A stretch of DNA of 23,331 nucleotides from an uncultured Oscillibacter sp. (GTDB taxonomy: Bacteria > Bacillota > Clostridia > Oscillospirales > Oscillospiraceae), in assembly GCA_900544105.1 (NCBI GenBank), contig UQUC01000028.1, positions 1 to 23,331 on the forward strand, written 5' to 3'. Positions 13,714 to 20,832 of the stretch are shown here, piece after piece (the first letter of the stretch is position 1; each line of letters begins with the position of its first letter). Under the pieces are notes generated by a model that saw only the letters and a program-made list of their open reading frames with translations, made no database searches and was not told where the DNA came from. A program made the position numbers and the translations under genes.

Positions 13714-14931
13714 ATGAGCAAGCTGGACTGGAGCAATGTCGATTTTGAGACCATGATCATCCACGCCGGACAGGGCCACGATCCCGCCCACGGCGCGCTG
13801 GCCACGCCGATCTATCAGACCTCTACTTTCTGCTTTGAAACTGTGGAGGAGGGTGCTGACAAGTTTGCCAAGAAGATCCCCGGCTATCAGTACACCCGCG
13901 GCGGAAACCCCACCACCCGTGCCTTCGAGCTGAAGTGCGCCGCCATGGAGGGCGGTGAGGACGCTGTGGCCACCGCCTCCGGCATGGGCGCAGTCGGTTC
14001 TGTGATGATCGCGTTCCTGAAGTGCGGCGACCATGTGATCTTTGACAACTCTGTTTACGGCGGCACCAACGCAGTGGCGACCGTAAACCTCCCCAATATG
14101 GGCGTTGAGGTCTCCCGCGTGGATACCTCCGATCTGGAGGCACTGAAGGCCGCCATCAAGCCCAACACCAAGATGATCTATTTCGAGACCCCCAACAACC
14201 CCATGATCAAGGTGACGGACGTTGCGGCTGTCAAGGCAGTCGCCGGCAAGGATATCCGCGTGGTGGTGGACGCCACCTTTGCACCGCCTCCCATTCAGCA
14301 CGTGCTGAAGCTGGGCGCGGACGTGGTCCTGCACAGCATCACCAAGTACATCAACGGCCACGGCGATGCGCTGGGCGGCGTTGTGGTCGGCTCCGCTGCC
14401 GATATGGGCCTGATCCGCGGCAACGCCATGACGAAGATCAACGGCTGCCCGCCCTCTCCCTTCAACAGCTATCTGGTACTGCGGGGCATGAAGACCCTGG
14501 CGCTGCGTATTGAGCGTCACTGCCAGAACGCAATGGCGGTTGCCAAGTATCTGGAGTCCAACCCCTACGTGAAGAAGGTCTACTATCCCGGTCTGGAGAG
14601 CGACCCCAGCCATGAGCTGGCCTGCCGCCAGATGGAGAACGGCCTCTTTGGTGGTATCCTCAGCTTTGAGCTGAACGATGACGTAAAGGGCATGACCAGC
14701 TTCGAGGCTGGCAAGAAGCTGCTGAATAACCTGTCCATCGCTTCGATCGCCGTGTCTCTGGGCGACCCCGATACGCTGATCGAGCACCCCGCCAGCATGA
14801 CGCACGCCGCTGTGTCCAAGGAGGACCGCCTGGCTGCCGGTATCACGGACGGTCTGATCCGTCTCTCCGTTGGCCTGGAGTCCGCCAGAGACCTTATCAA
14901 CGATTTTGAGACCGCCTTTGCCGCGATCTGA
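13714..14931 (+). CDS. Cys/Met-metabolism PLP enzyme, methionine gamma-lyase-like
   Basis: 405 residues, fold-type I, gamma family. The PLP lysine is Lys211 in HSITKYINGHGDALGG. Tyr60 and Arg62 (YQYTRGGNP) and Tyr115 (SVYGG) match the cofactor and substrate tyrosines and arginine of Pseudomonas methionine gamma-lyase; Asp186 holds the pyridine nitrogen and Arg383 (LIRLSVG) binds the carboxylate. Overall alignment is closest to that enzyme, which makes methanethiol, ammonia and 2-oxobutanoate. However, its specificity residues are changed: Cys116 becomes Gly117, Lys240/Asp241 become Thr240/Lys241, and the near-invariant Asn after Asp186 is Ala187. Chemistry is therefore likely elimination, but the substrate may not be methionine. 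A strong AAGGAGG ribosome site precedes the ATG. Likely cotranscribed with the NhaC-like carrier. Confidence 0.88.
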   Translation: MSKLDWSNVDFETMIIHAGQGHDPAHGALATPIYQTSTFCFETVEEGADKFAKKIPGYQYTRGGNPTTRAFELKCAAMEGGEDAVATASGMGAVGSVMIAFLKCGDHVIFDNSVYGGTNAVATVNLPNMGVEVSRVDTSDLEALKAAIKPNTKMIYFETPNNPMIKVTDVAAVKAVAGKDIRVVVDATFAPPPIQHVLKLGADVVLHSITKYINGHGDALGGVVVGSAADMGLIRGNAMTKINGCPPSPFNSYLVLRGMKTLALRIERHCQNAMAVAKYLESNPYVKKVYYPGLESDPSHELACRQMENGLFGGILSFELNDDVKGMTSFEAGKKLLNNLSIASIAVSLGDPDTLIEHPASMTHAAVSKEDRLAAGITDGLIRLSVGLESARDLINDFETAFAAI

Positions 14932-14961
14932 TCCCAAACCCCCGTTATCCTCGTATTTGCC

Positions 14962-14991
14962 CCTCCGGAGAGGTCACGGCTTCTCCGGAGG
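14962..14991 (+). other. Intercistronic hairpin without T-tract
   Basis: CCTCCGGAGA (14962-14971) pairs perfectly with TCTCCGGAGG (14982-14991), 10-base loop. No T-run follows, so it probably limits rather than stops transcription into the NhaC-like gene, or stabilises the lyase mRNA. Confidence 0.6.
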
Positions 14992-15044
14992 TATCTTAAA
15001 AATCCAGAGAGATCTGTGAAATAAAAAAAGAGAGGAAGCGCATT

Positions 15045-16406
15045 ATGGAGAACAAGAAATATTACGGTTGGAAAGGCTTTTTCCCCCTGCTTACGTTCCT
15101 GGCAATTTATCTTGGCAGCGGCTTGATCTGCGCCGCTCTGGGCTACGGTGGAGACTCCTTTAAGCAGGTTCCCCGTATGGCTGCCCTTGTGGGTGCGCTG
15201 CTGGTGTGCATGTGCATGGGCGGCAAAGAGCGCAACCTGGAATACCGCATGGATACCTTCTGCAAGGGCATGAGCAACCAGGGCACGATGATCATGATCA
15301 TGGTGTTCCTGCTGGCCGGCGCCTTCTCCGGCGTCGCGAAGGCCATGGGTGGCGTGCAGGCCACTGCAAACCTGGGCCTGAGCCTGGTTCCGACCCAGTT
15401 TATGTTTGCCGGTCTGTTCCTGATCTCCGCATTTATGGCGACCGCCATGGGCACCTCCATGGGCACCATTTCCGCTGTTGGCCCCATCGCTGTGGCTGTT
15501 GCTGAGAGCGCGGGCCTGAATCTGGCTCTGGCGATCAGTACTGTTCTGGGCGGCGCCATGTTTGGCGATAACCTGTCCATGATCTCCGATACCACCATCG
15601 CTGCGACCCGTGGCTGCGGCTGCGAGATGCGGGATAAGTTCAAGATGAACGGCGTGATCGCCGCAGTTGCCGCTGTGCTCGCCATGGCCATCTATACCGT
15701 GGTCGGCAGCGCCGCTGAGCTGACCGGTGATTTCTCCTATGAATTCATTAAGGTCATTCCCTATATCTTCATTCTGGTGTTCGCCCTGACCGGATGCAAC
15801 GTGTTTATCCTGCTGCTGGCCGGTATCGGCGTGGCTGGCGCCATTGGCTTCGCGACCGGTTCCTTCGATATCCCCGGCTTTGCGCAGGCTATGGGCAGCG
15901 GCATGAGCGGTATGTATGACATCTGCCTGATCGCCCTGCTGCTGCGCGGCGTTGGCGGTGTTGCCGAGGAACTGGGCGCTATTGACTGGCTGGTGAAGAA
16001 GATGCACGCCAGCGTAAAGACCCGCAAGGGTGCTGAGTACATGACCGCCGGCATGGTCTCCGTGTTCGATGCGGCTATGGCCAACAACACCATCGCCATC
16101 ATGATGGCTGCTCCCCTGGTGCGCAAGGTCGTGGCGGAGCACAATGTGGCTCCCAAGCGTGCGGCCTCCATCCTGGATATTTTCTCCTGCGTGGTCCAGG
16201 GCTTCATTCCTCACGGCGGCCAGATCCTGCTGTGCGTCTCTCTGACCGGCCTGTCTCCCTTCTCCATCATCGGCGCCAACTACTATTGCTTCCTGCTGGC
16301 GCTGGTGGCTCTGGCTACGATCCAGTTCGGTCTGGGCCGTACCAAGGAGGAAAAGGAAGGCATCCGTATGTACGATGAGAACGATGAGGTCGTCGCTCTG
16401 AAGTGA
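15045..16406 (+). CDS. NhaC-family Na+/H+ antiporter-like carrier
   Basis: 453 residues with about 11 hydrophobic helices. The diagnostic NhaC-family signature GAMFGDNLSMISDTTIAATR (about residues 170-189) with its conserved acidic residues is complete, followed by GCGCEMRDKFKMN. NhaC proteins exchange Na+ for H+, but the superfamily includes amino-acid or organic-acid carriers such as MetT (methionine) and MleN (malate/lactate). Placed directly behind a gamma-family PLP lyase, this copy is more likely to import or exchange the lyase substrate or product than to serve general sodium homeostasis (inference). RBS AGAGGAAG precedes the ATG. The gap to the lyase holds a hairpin but no terminator or promoter that I can see, so they form one operon. 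Confidence 0.88.
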   Translation: MENKKYYGWKGFFPLLTFLAIYLGSGLICAALGYGGDSFKQVPRMAALVGALLVCMCMGGKERNLEYRMDTFCKGMSNQGTMIMIMVFLLAGAFSGVAKAMGGVQATANLGLSLVPTQFMFAGLFLISAFMATAMGTSMGTISAVGPIAVAVAESAGLNLALAISTVLGGAMFGDNLSMISDTTIAATRGCGCEMRDKFKMNGVIAAVAAVLAMAIYTVVGSAAELTGDFSYEFIKVIPYIFILVFALTGCNVFILLLAGIGVAGAIGFATGSFDIPGFAQAMGSGMSGMYDICLIALLLRGVGGVAEELGAIDWLVKKMHASVKTRKGAEYMTAGMVSVFDAAMANNTIAIMMAAPLVRKVVAEHNVAPKRAASILDIFSCVVQGFIPHGGQILLCVSLTGLSPFSIIGANYYCFLLALVALATIQFGLGRTKEEKEGIRMYDENDEVVALK

Positions 16407-16484
16407 TCCGCAGTATCTCCTATTTAAATGAAAGGATAGACGGACACCGGCTGCGTGCAGTGACAATGGATCCATAAGCAATGA

Positions 16485-16537
16485 AACAGGGCGATCATTC
16501 CGTTTCGGATGATCGCCCTGTTCGCCCTTGTTTTTTT
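16485..16537 (+). terminator. Terminator of the lyase - NhaC operon
   Basis: A perfect 14-bp stem (16485-16498 with 16509-16522), extended by CCG/CGG in the loop. Seven T (16531-16537) follow after a short gap that repeats CGCCCTT. The left arm could alternatively pair with that second copy, bringing the stem next to the T-run. Confidence 0.75.
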
Positions 16538-16545
16538 GAAAAAGA

Positions 16546-16574
16546 TTGACAAGACAGAACACTTATAGTATGAT
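16546..16574 (+). promoter_or_regulatory. Promoter of the glutamate synthase - purC - purF operon
   Basis: TTGACA (16546-16551), 17 bases, TATGAT (16569-16574): near-perfect vegetative promoter starting transcription near 16581. No other clear promoter is seen before purC or purF. Confidence 0.85.
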
Positions 16575-16604
16575 ATCACATCATTTGGATACTGAATGAG
16601 CAAT

Positions 16605-16661
16605 GACGTTCATTTTTCGGCAAGAGGCGCGGCCCTCTGCTGAAAAATGGACGTCTTTTTT
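16605..16661 (+). terminator. Intrinsic terminator between promoter and first gene (leader attenuator)
   Basis: A 17-bp stem with two G-U pairs (16605-16621 with 16639-16655) is capped by a further 5-bp helix (16623-16627 with 16634-16638) and followed by six T (16656-16661). It lies about 25 bases after the predicted transcription start and 40 before the first start codon, so it must limit expression of the operon. Confidence 0.85.
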
Positions 16662-16700
16662 CGTAACGGAAAAAACGCCGTTTTGAGGAAGGTGGATACC

Positions 16701-17792
16701 ATGAAAAGAGAAGGACAGGTCCGCATCCCGTCCGGATGCGCGATCTCCGCTGTGATCTCCCGGGAGGGACACCGGATGACGGGAGAGAAGATCATGGAGA
16801 GCATGATCCCCATGCACGACCGCTCCAACGGTCTGGGCGGCGGCTTCGCCGCATACGGCATTTATCCGGAATACCGGGACTACTATGCCTTCCACATCTT
16901 CTTTGACAGCCGGGACACCCGCAAGACCTGTGAGGCGCTGCTGAAGGAGGGCTTTGAGATCGTCAAGGCGGAGCACGTTCCTATCCGGCAGATCCCGGAG
17001 ATCACCGATGTGCCCCTGATCTGGCGGTATTTTCTGGCGCCTATGCAGTCCGTGCTGAGCCGGCTGCAGCTGGACGCGGAGGAATACGTGGCGCGAATCG
17101 TGACGAAGATCAACGCGGAGCTTCGGGGCGCATACGTGTTTTCCAGCGGCAAAAATATGGGGACCTTCAAGGCGGTTGGCTATCCGGAGGACGTGGGCCG
17201 GTTCTATCGCCTTGAGGAGTACGAGGCGTACTGCTGGACGGCCCACGGCCGCTATCCCACCAACACCCCCGGCTGGTGGGGCGGCGCCCATCCGTTCTCC
17301 CTGCTGGAATGGTCGGTTGTGCACAACGGCGAGATCTCCTCCTACGACGCCAACCGCCGCTGCGTGGAGATGTTCGGCTATCAGTGCACGCTGCAAACGG
17401 ATACGGAGGTCATGGCGTACATCGCGGATTACCTGCTGCGACGGCAGGGATTGACGCTGGAGGAGACAGCCTCCGTGATGGCGGCTCCCTTCTGGAGCAC
17501 CATCGAGCGCATGGAGCCGCAGGAGGCGGAACGGCTGACGTATCTCCGCAAGGTGTTTCCCAGCCTGCTGCTGACGGGGCCGTTTTCTATCATCCTCGGC
17601 TTTTCCGGCGGGCTGATGGCGCTGAACGATCGGTTGAAGCTGCGGAGCATGGTGGTAGGCGAAAAGGATGACCGTGTGTTCATTTCCAGCGAGGAGGCGG
17701 CCATCCGGGTCATGGAGCCTGACGCGGAGAATATATGGGCGCCCATGGGCGGTGAGCCGGTCATCGTCCGGTTGAAAGAAGGGACTTACTGA
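16701..17792 (+). CDS. Class II glutamine amidotransferase, glutamate synthase (GlxB-type) subunit
   Basis: 363 residues. This is the ammonia-generating domain of glutamate synthase as a separate protein. The likely nucleophile is Cys13 in SGCAISAVISREG, so either processing or an internal cysteine as in archaeal/GlxB-type enzymes is needed. Class II signatures follow: HGRYPTNTPGWWGGAHPF (about residues 185-202), VVHNGEISSYDANRR and QTDTEVMAYIADYL. It hydrolyses glutamine and would channel ammonia to the synthase encoded next. The start at 16701 is preferred over an in-frame ATG at 16647 because RBS AGGAAGGTGG lies just before it and 16647 sits inside the leader terminator. Its stop overlaps the next start by one base (ATGA-type coupling). 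GlxB homologues also occur in N-methylglutamate synthase systems. Confidence 0.88.
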   Translation: MKREGQVRIPSGCAISAVISREGHRMTGEKIMESMIPMHDRSNGLGGGFAAYGIYPEYRDYYAFHIFFDSRDTRKTCEALLKEGFEIVKAEHVPIRQIPEITDVPLIWRYFLAPMQSVLSRLQLDAEEYVARIVTKINAELRGAYVFSSGKNMGTFKAVGYPEDVGRFYRLEEYEAYCWTAHGRYPTNTPGWWGGAHPFSLLEWSVVHNGEISSYDANRRCVEMFGYQCTLQTDTEVMAYIADYLLRRQGLTLEETASVMAAPFWSTIERMEPQEAERLTYLRKVFPSLLLTGPFSIILGFSGGLMALNDRLKLRSMVVGEKDDRVFISSEEAAIRVMEPDAENIWAPMGGEPVIVRLKEGTY

Positions 17793-19297
17793 TGAAAAAT
17801 TTCTATGTGCCGCCGCAATTTGAGGTGGTGCGGGATCCGCAGCGCTGCGTCAACTGCAAGGTCTGTGTGGAGCAATGTCCCAACGGCGTTCACCGCTTTG
17901 ACGAGACCCACGGCCGGATGCTGGCGGATGAGAGCAAATGCGTGGACTGCCAGCGGTGTGTGGCATACTGTCCCACCCATGCATTGAAAATCGAGAAGAA
18001 CAGCAATACCCTGCGGGAGAGCGCCAACTGGTCCTCCGATGCCGTGGAGGAGATCTGGAAACAGGCCGCCACCGGCGGCGTGCTGCTGTCCTCCATGGGC
18101 AGCCCCAAGGAACTGCCGGTCTACTGGGACCGCCTGCTGCTCAACGCCTCCCAGGTCACGAACCCACCCATCGACCCGCTGCGGGAGCCGATGGAGACCC
18201 GGGTGTTTCTGGGTAAGAAGCCGGAGCGCATCCGGCGCGACGCTCAGGGGCGGCTGATCACGGAGCTGACGCCGCAGCTGGAGCTGTCCATGCCGGTGTT
18301 GTTCTCCGCCATGAGCTACGGCTCCATCAGCTTCAACGCCCACGAGAGTCTGGCAAGAGCGGCGGAGGCGCTGGGGATCTGCTATAACACCGGAGAGGGC
18401 GGACTCCACGAGGACCTTTACCGCTATGGGCGCAACACCATCACCCAGGTGGCGTCCGGGCGGTTCGGTGTTCACGAGGACTACCTGATGGCTGGCGCGG
18501 CCATTGAGATCAAGATGGGGCAGGGGGCCAAGCCGGGCATCGGCGGACACCTGCCGGGGGCGAAGATCGTAGGCGATGTTTCCCGCACCCGCATGATCCC
18601 GGAGGGATCCGACGCGATTTCCCCGGCGCCCCACCACGATATTTATTCCATCGAGGATCTCCGACAGCTGATCTGCTCCTTAAAGGAAGCGACGCAGTAC
18701 CGGAAACCGGTGATCGTCAAGGTAGCCGCGGTCCACAACATCGCGGCCATCGCCAGCGGCATCGCGCGGGGCGGCGCGGACATCATTGCCATCGACGGCT
18801 TCCGGGGCGGCACCGGCGCCGCGCCTACCCGAATTCGCGACAATGTGGGTATCCCCATTGAGCTGGCGCTGGCAGCCGTGGACCAGCGGCTGCGGGAGGA
18901 GGGCATCCGCAATCAGGTGTCCCTGATCGCAGGCGGCAGCATCCGTTCCTCTGCCGACGTGGTCAAGGCCGTGGCTCTGGGAGCGGACGCCTGCTATATC
19001 GGCACGGCGGCGCTGATCGCCATGGGCTGCCACCTCTGCCGCACCTGTCAGAGCGGCAGATGCGCGTGGGGCATCGCCACGCAGCGCCCGGAGCTGGTCA
19101 AGCGGCTGGACCCCGACGAGGGTACGGAACGCCTCATCAATCTGATGACGGCGTGGAAGCACGAGATCATGGAGATCATGGGCGGCATGGGAATCAATTC
19201 CATCGAGGCTTTGCGGGGCAACCGGCTGATGCTGCGGGCCGTGGGGCTGACGGAAAAGGAGCTGTCCATTCTGGGCGTGGCCCACGCCGGAGAGTAA
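17792..19297 (+). CDS. Glutamate synthase core subunit (ferredoxin domain + FMN domain)
   Basis: 501 residues. Residues about 12-65 form a two-cluster ferredoxin domain with CVNCKVCVEQCP and CVDCQRCVAYCP, binding two [4Fe-4S] clusters. The FMN-binding synthase barrel follows (about 150-470), with SMPVLFSAMSYGSISFNAHE, YNTGEGGLHEDLY, KMGQGAKPGIGGHLPG, SPAPHHDIYSIEDL, IDGFRGGTGAAPTRIRDNVG and the [3Fe-4S] loop CHLCRTCQSGRCAWGIATQR near 410-430. It makes glutamate from 2-oxoglutarate and ammonia. This is the archaeal-type arrangement. The NADPH-dependent GltD subunit is not encoded here, so electrons may come from ferredoxin or from a GltD elsewhere. Coupled to the amidotransferase by a 1-base overlap. 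GlxD or N-methylglutamate synthase large subunit are alternative assignments. Confidence 0.9.
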   Translation: MKNFYVPPQFEVVRDPQRCVNCKVCVEQCPNGVHRFDETHGRMLADESKCVDCQRCVAYCPTHALKIEKNSNTLRESANWSSDAVEEIWKQAATGGVLLSSMGSPKELPVYWDRLLLNASQVTNPPIDPLREPMETRVFLGKKPERIRRDAQGRLITELTPQLELSMPVLFSAMSYGSISFNAHESLARAAEALGICYNTGEGGLHEDLYRYGRNTITQVASGRFGVHEDYLMAGAAIEIKMGQGAKPGIGGHLPGAKIVGDVSRTRMIPEGSDAISPAPHHDIYSIEDLRQLICSLKEATQYRKPVIVKVAAVHNIAAIASGIARGGADIIAIDGFRGGTGAAPTRIRDNVGIPIELALAAVDQRLREEGIRNQVSLIAGGSIRSSADVVKAVALGADACYIGTAALIAMGCHLCRTCQSGRCAWGIATQRPELVKRLDPDEGTERLINLMTAWKHEIMEIMGGMGINSIEALRGNRLMLRAVGLTEKELSILGVAHAGE

Positions 19298-19347
19298 CCG
19301 GCAAAAAATCCCGATCCACCGGAAAAACAGCGGAGGTGTGATAGTTC

Positions 19348-20067
19348 ATGGATATTCAAGCAAAGGGTCTGGATTACCGGGCCTTAAATGAGGCGATTCG
19401 GGCTGCCGGGCCGTCATGCCGCATCACCGGCTGCCTGGGGCAGCGGTTTATCGGCGCGGGCATGAGCGGACGCCGGGTGGAGATCGACGGCATCCCCGGC
19501 AACGCCCTGGGCGCGTATCTGGGGGGCGGTTCCATTACCGTCAACGGCAACGCGCAGGACGCCGTAGGCGATACGATGAACGGCGGCTCCATTGTGGTCC
19601 GCGGCAGCGTGGGCGACACGGCGGGCTACGCTATGCGGGGCGGCGAGATCTATGTCCAAGGCAACGCGGGCTATCGGGCAGGCATCCACATGAAGGCCTA
19701 TCAGGACCAGCAGCCGGTGATCGTCATTGGCGGCCGGGCGGGGAGCTTTCTGGGGGAATATCAGGCAGGCGGCACGATCCTGGTGCTGGGACTGCATACG
19801 GACGGAAAGCCCGCCGCCGGTTATTTCCCCTGCACGGGACAGCACGGCGGGCGCGTGATTTTCAGAGGCGATGTTTCCGCCATCCGTTTCCCGGATCAGG
19901 TGACGCCCCATCCCCCCACAGAGGAGGAGACCGCCCTTCTGCGGCCGCTGGTGGAGCGCTGGTGCGCCCTGTTCGGCGGCGACGCGGAAGCACTGATGGA
20001 CGGGCCTTTCACCGTGGTGACGCCGGACAGCAAAAACCCGTACCGGCAGATGTACGCGGCTAATTGA
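19348..20067 (+). CDS. Glutamate synthase GXGXG-domain subunit
   Basis: 239 residues, a right-handed beta-helix made of the repeating GxxGxxxxGG pattern: GNALGAYLGGGSITVNG, GDTMNGGSIVVRGSVGDTAG, MRGGEIYVQGNAGYRAGIHM and GRAGSFLGEYQAGGTILVLG. This is the C-terminal domain of glutamate synthase alpha chain as a separate protein (GlxC-like); in the full enzyme it is structural and helps form the ammonia tunnel. The remaining helix (about 185-235) is family-typical. RBS GGAGGTG lies before the ATG, 50 bases after the core subunit. The order amidotransferase - core - GXGXG differs from the N-to-C order in fused enzymes only by gene separation. Same operon as purC, 45 bases downstream. Confidence 0.88.
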   Translation: MDIQAKGLDYRALNEAIRAAGPSCRITGCLGQRFIGAGMSGRRVEIDGIPGNALGAYLGGGSITVNGNAQDAVGDTMNGGSIVVRGSVGDTAGYAMRGGEIYVQGNAGYRAGIHMKAYQDQQPVIVIGGRAGSFLGEYQAGGTILVLGLHTDGKPAAGYFPCTGQHGGRVIFRGDVSAIRFPDQVTPHPPTEEETALLRPLVERWCALFGGDAEALMDGPFTVVTPDSKNPYRQMYAAN

Positions 20068-20112
20068 CGTTTTTGATCATTTTTATGCGCAGATGCGCAG
20101 GAGGAGCAGAAC

Positions 20113-20832
20113 ATGCAGAAGTTAGAACAGATCTACGAGGGCAAAGCAAAAAAAGTATTCAAAACCGATGATCCAGAGCTGCTCATCGTGGATTACAAGG
20201 ACGATGCCACCGCGTTCAACGGCCTGAAAAAGGGCACCATCCTCGGCAAGGGCGTCATCAACAACCAGATGACCAACCGCCTGATGGCCAAAATGGAAAA
20301 GGCCGGAATCCCCACCCATTTCGTCAGGGAGCTGAGCCAGCGGGAAACGCTGGTGAAGCGGGTCTCCATCGTCCCTCTGGAGGTCATTGTCCGCAATCTC
20401 TCCGCCGGTTCCTTCGCCAAGCGCTACGGCGTGGAGGAGGGCATCGTGTTCGATCAGCCCACCATCGAGTTTTCCTATAAGAATGACGCGCTGGGCGATC
20501 CTCTGCTGAACACCTATCACGCGCTGGCATTGAAATTGGCCACGGCAGAGGAGATCGAGACCATCAAGAACTATGCCTTCGCTGTCAACGAGGTGCTGAA
20601 GGCGTTCTGGGCCGAGTGCGGCGTGACGCTGGTGGACTTCAAGCTGGAATTCGGCAAGGTGGCCGACGGATCCATCGTGCTGGCTGACGAGATCAGCCCC
20701 GACACCTGCCGCCTGTGGGACGCCAAGACCCATGAAAAGCTGGATAAGGACCGTTTCCGCCGGGATCTGGGCGGCGTGGAGGACGCCTACGCCGAGATCA
20801 TGAAGCGTCTGCTGGATCACGATGCCCAGTAA
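20113..20832 (+). CDS. purC: Phosphoribosylaminoimidazole-succinocarboxamide synthase
   Basis: 239 residues, normal bacterial length. SAICAR synthetase signatures are complete: EQIYEGKAKKVFKTDDPELL at the N-terminus (ATP loop), DYKDDATAFNG, GILGKG-type GTILGKGVINNQ, and RVSIVPLEVIVRNLSAGSFA near residue 95, then DEISPDTCRLWD near 197. It joins aspartate to CAIR with ATP in de novo purine synthesis. RBS AGGAGGAG precedes the ATG. It overlaps purF by 11 bases and follows the glutamate synthase genes by 45 bases with no promoter or terminator seen, so it is expressed with them. The duplicate TGCGCA (20086-20099) just before the RBS could form a small structure. Confidence 0.96.
   Translation: MQKLEQIYEGKAKKVFKTDDPELLIVDYKDDATAFNGLKKGTILGKGVINNQMTNRLMAKMEKAGIPTHFVRELSQRETLVKRVSIVPLEVIVRNLSAGSFAKRYGVEEGIVFDQPTIEFSYKNDALGDPLLNTYHALALKLATAEEIETIKNYAFAVNEVLKAFWAECGVTLVDFKLEFGKVADGSIVLADEISPDTCRLWDAKTHEKLDKDRFRRDLGGVEDAYAEIMKRLLDHDAQ

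Noticed and set aside
14583..16562. A 659-codon open frame on the minus strand across the lyase and NhaC-like genes
   Set aside because: It is antisense to two clear genes, is rich in His, Gln, Gly and Ala as expected for a mirror frame of GC-rich coding DNA, and has no RBS or family resemblance.
16647..16700. An earlier start for the amidotransferase at 16647
   Set aside because: That ATG lies inside the right arm of the leader terminator and has no RBS. The ATG at 16701 follows a strong RBS.
16575..16700. A purine riboswitch or PurR box controlling the glutamate synthase - purine operon
   Set aside because: The leader before the terminator is only about 25 bases, too short for a purine aptamer, and no PurBox-like pair was found.
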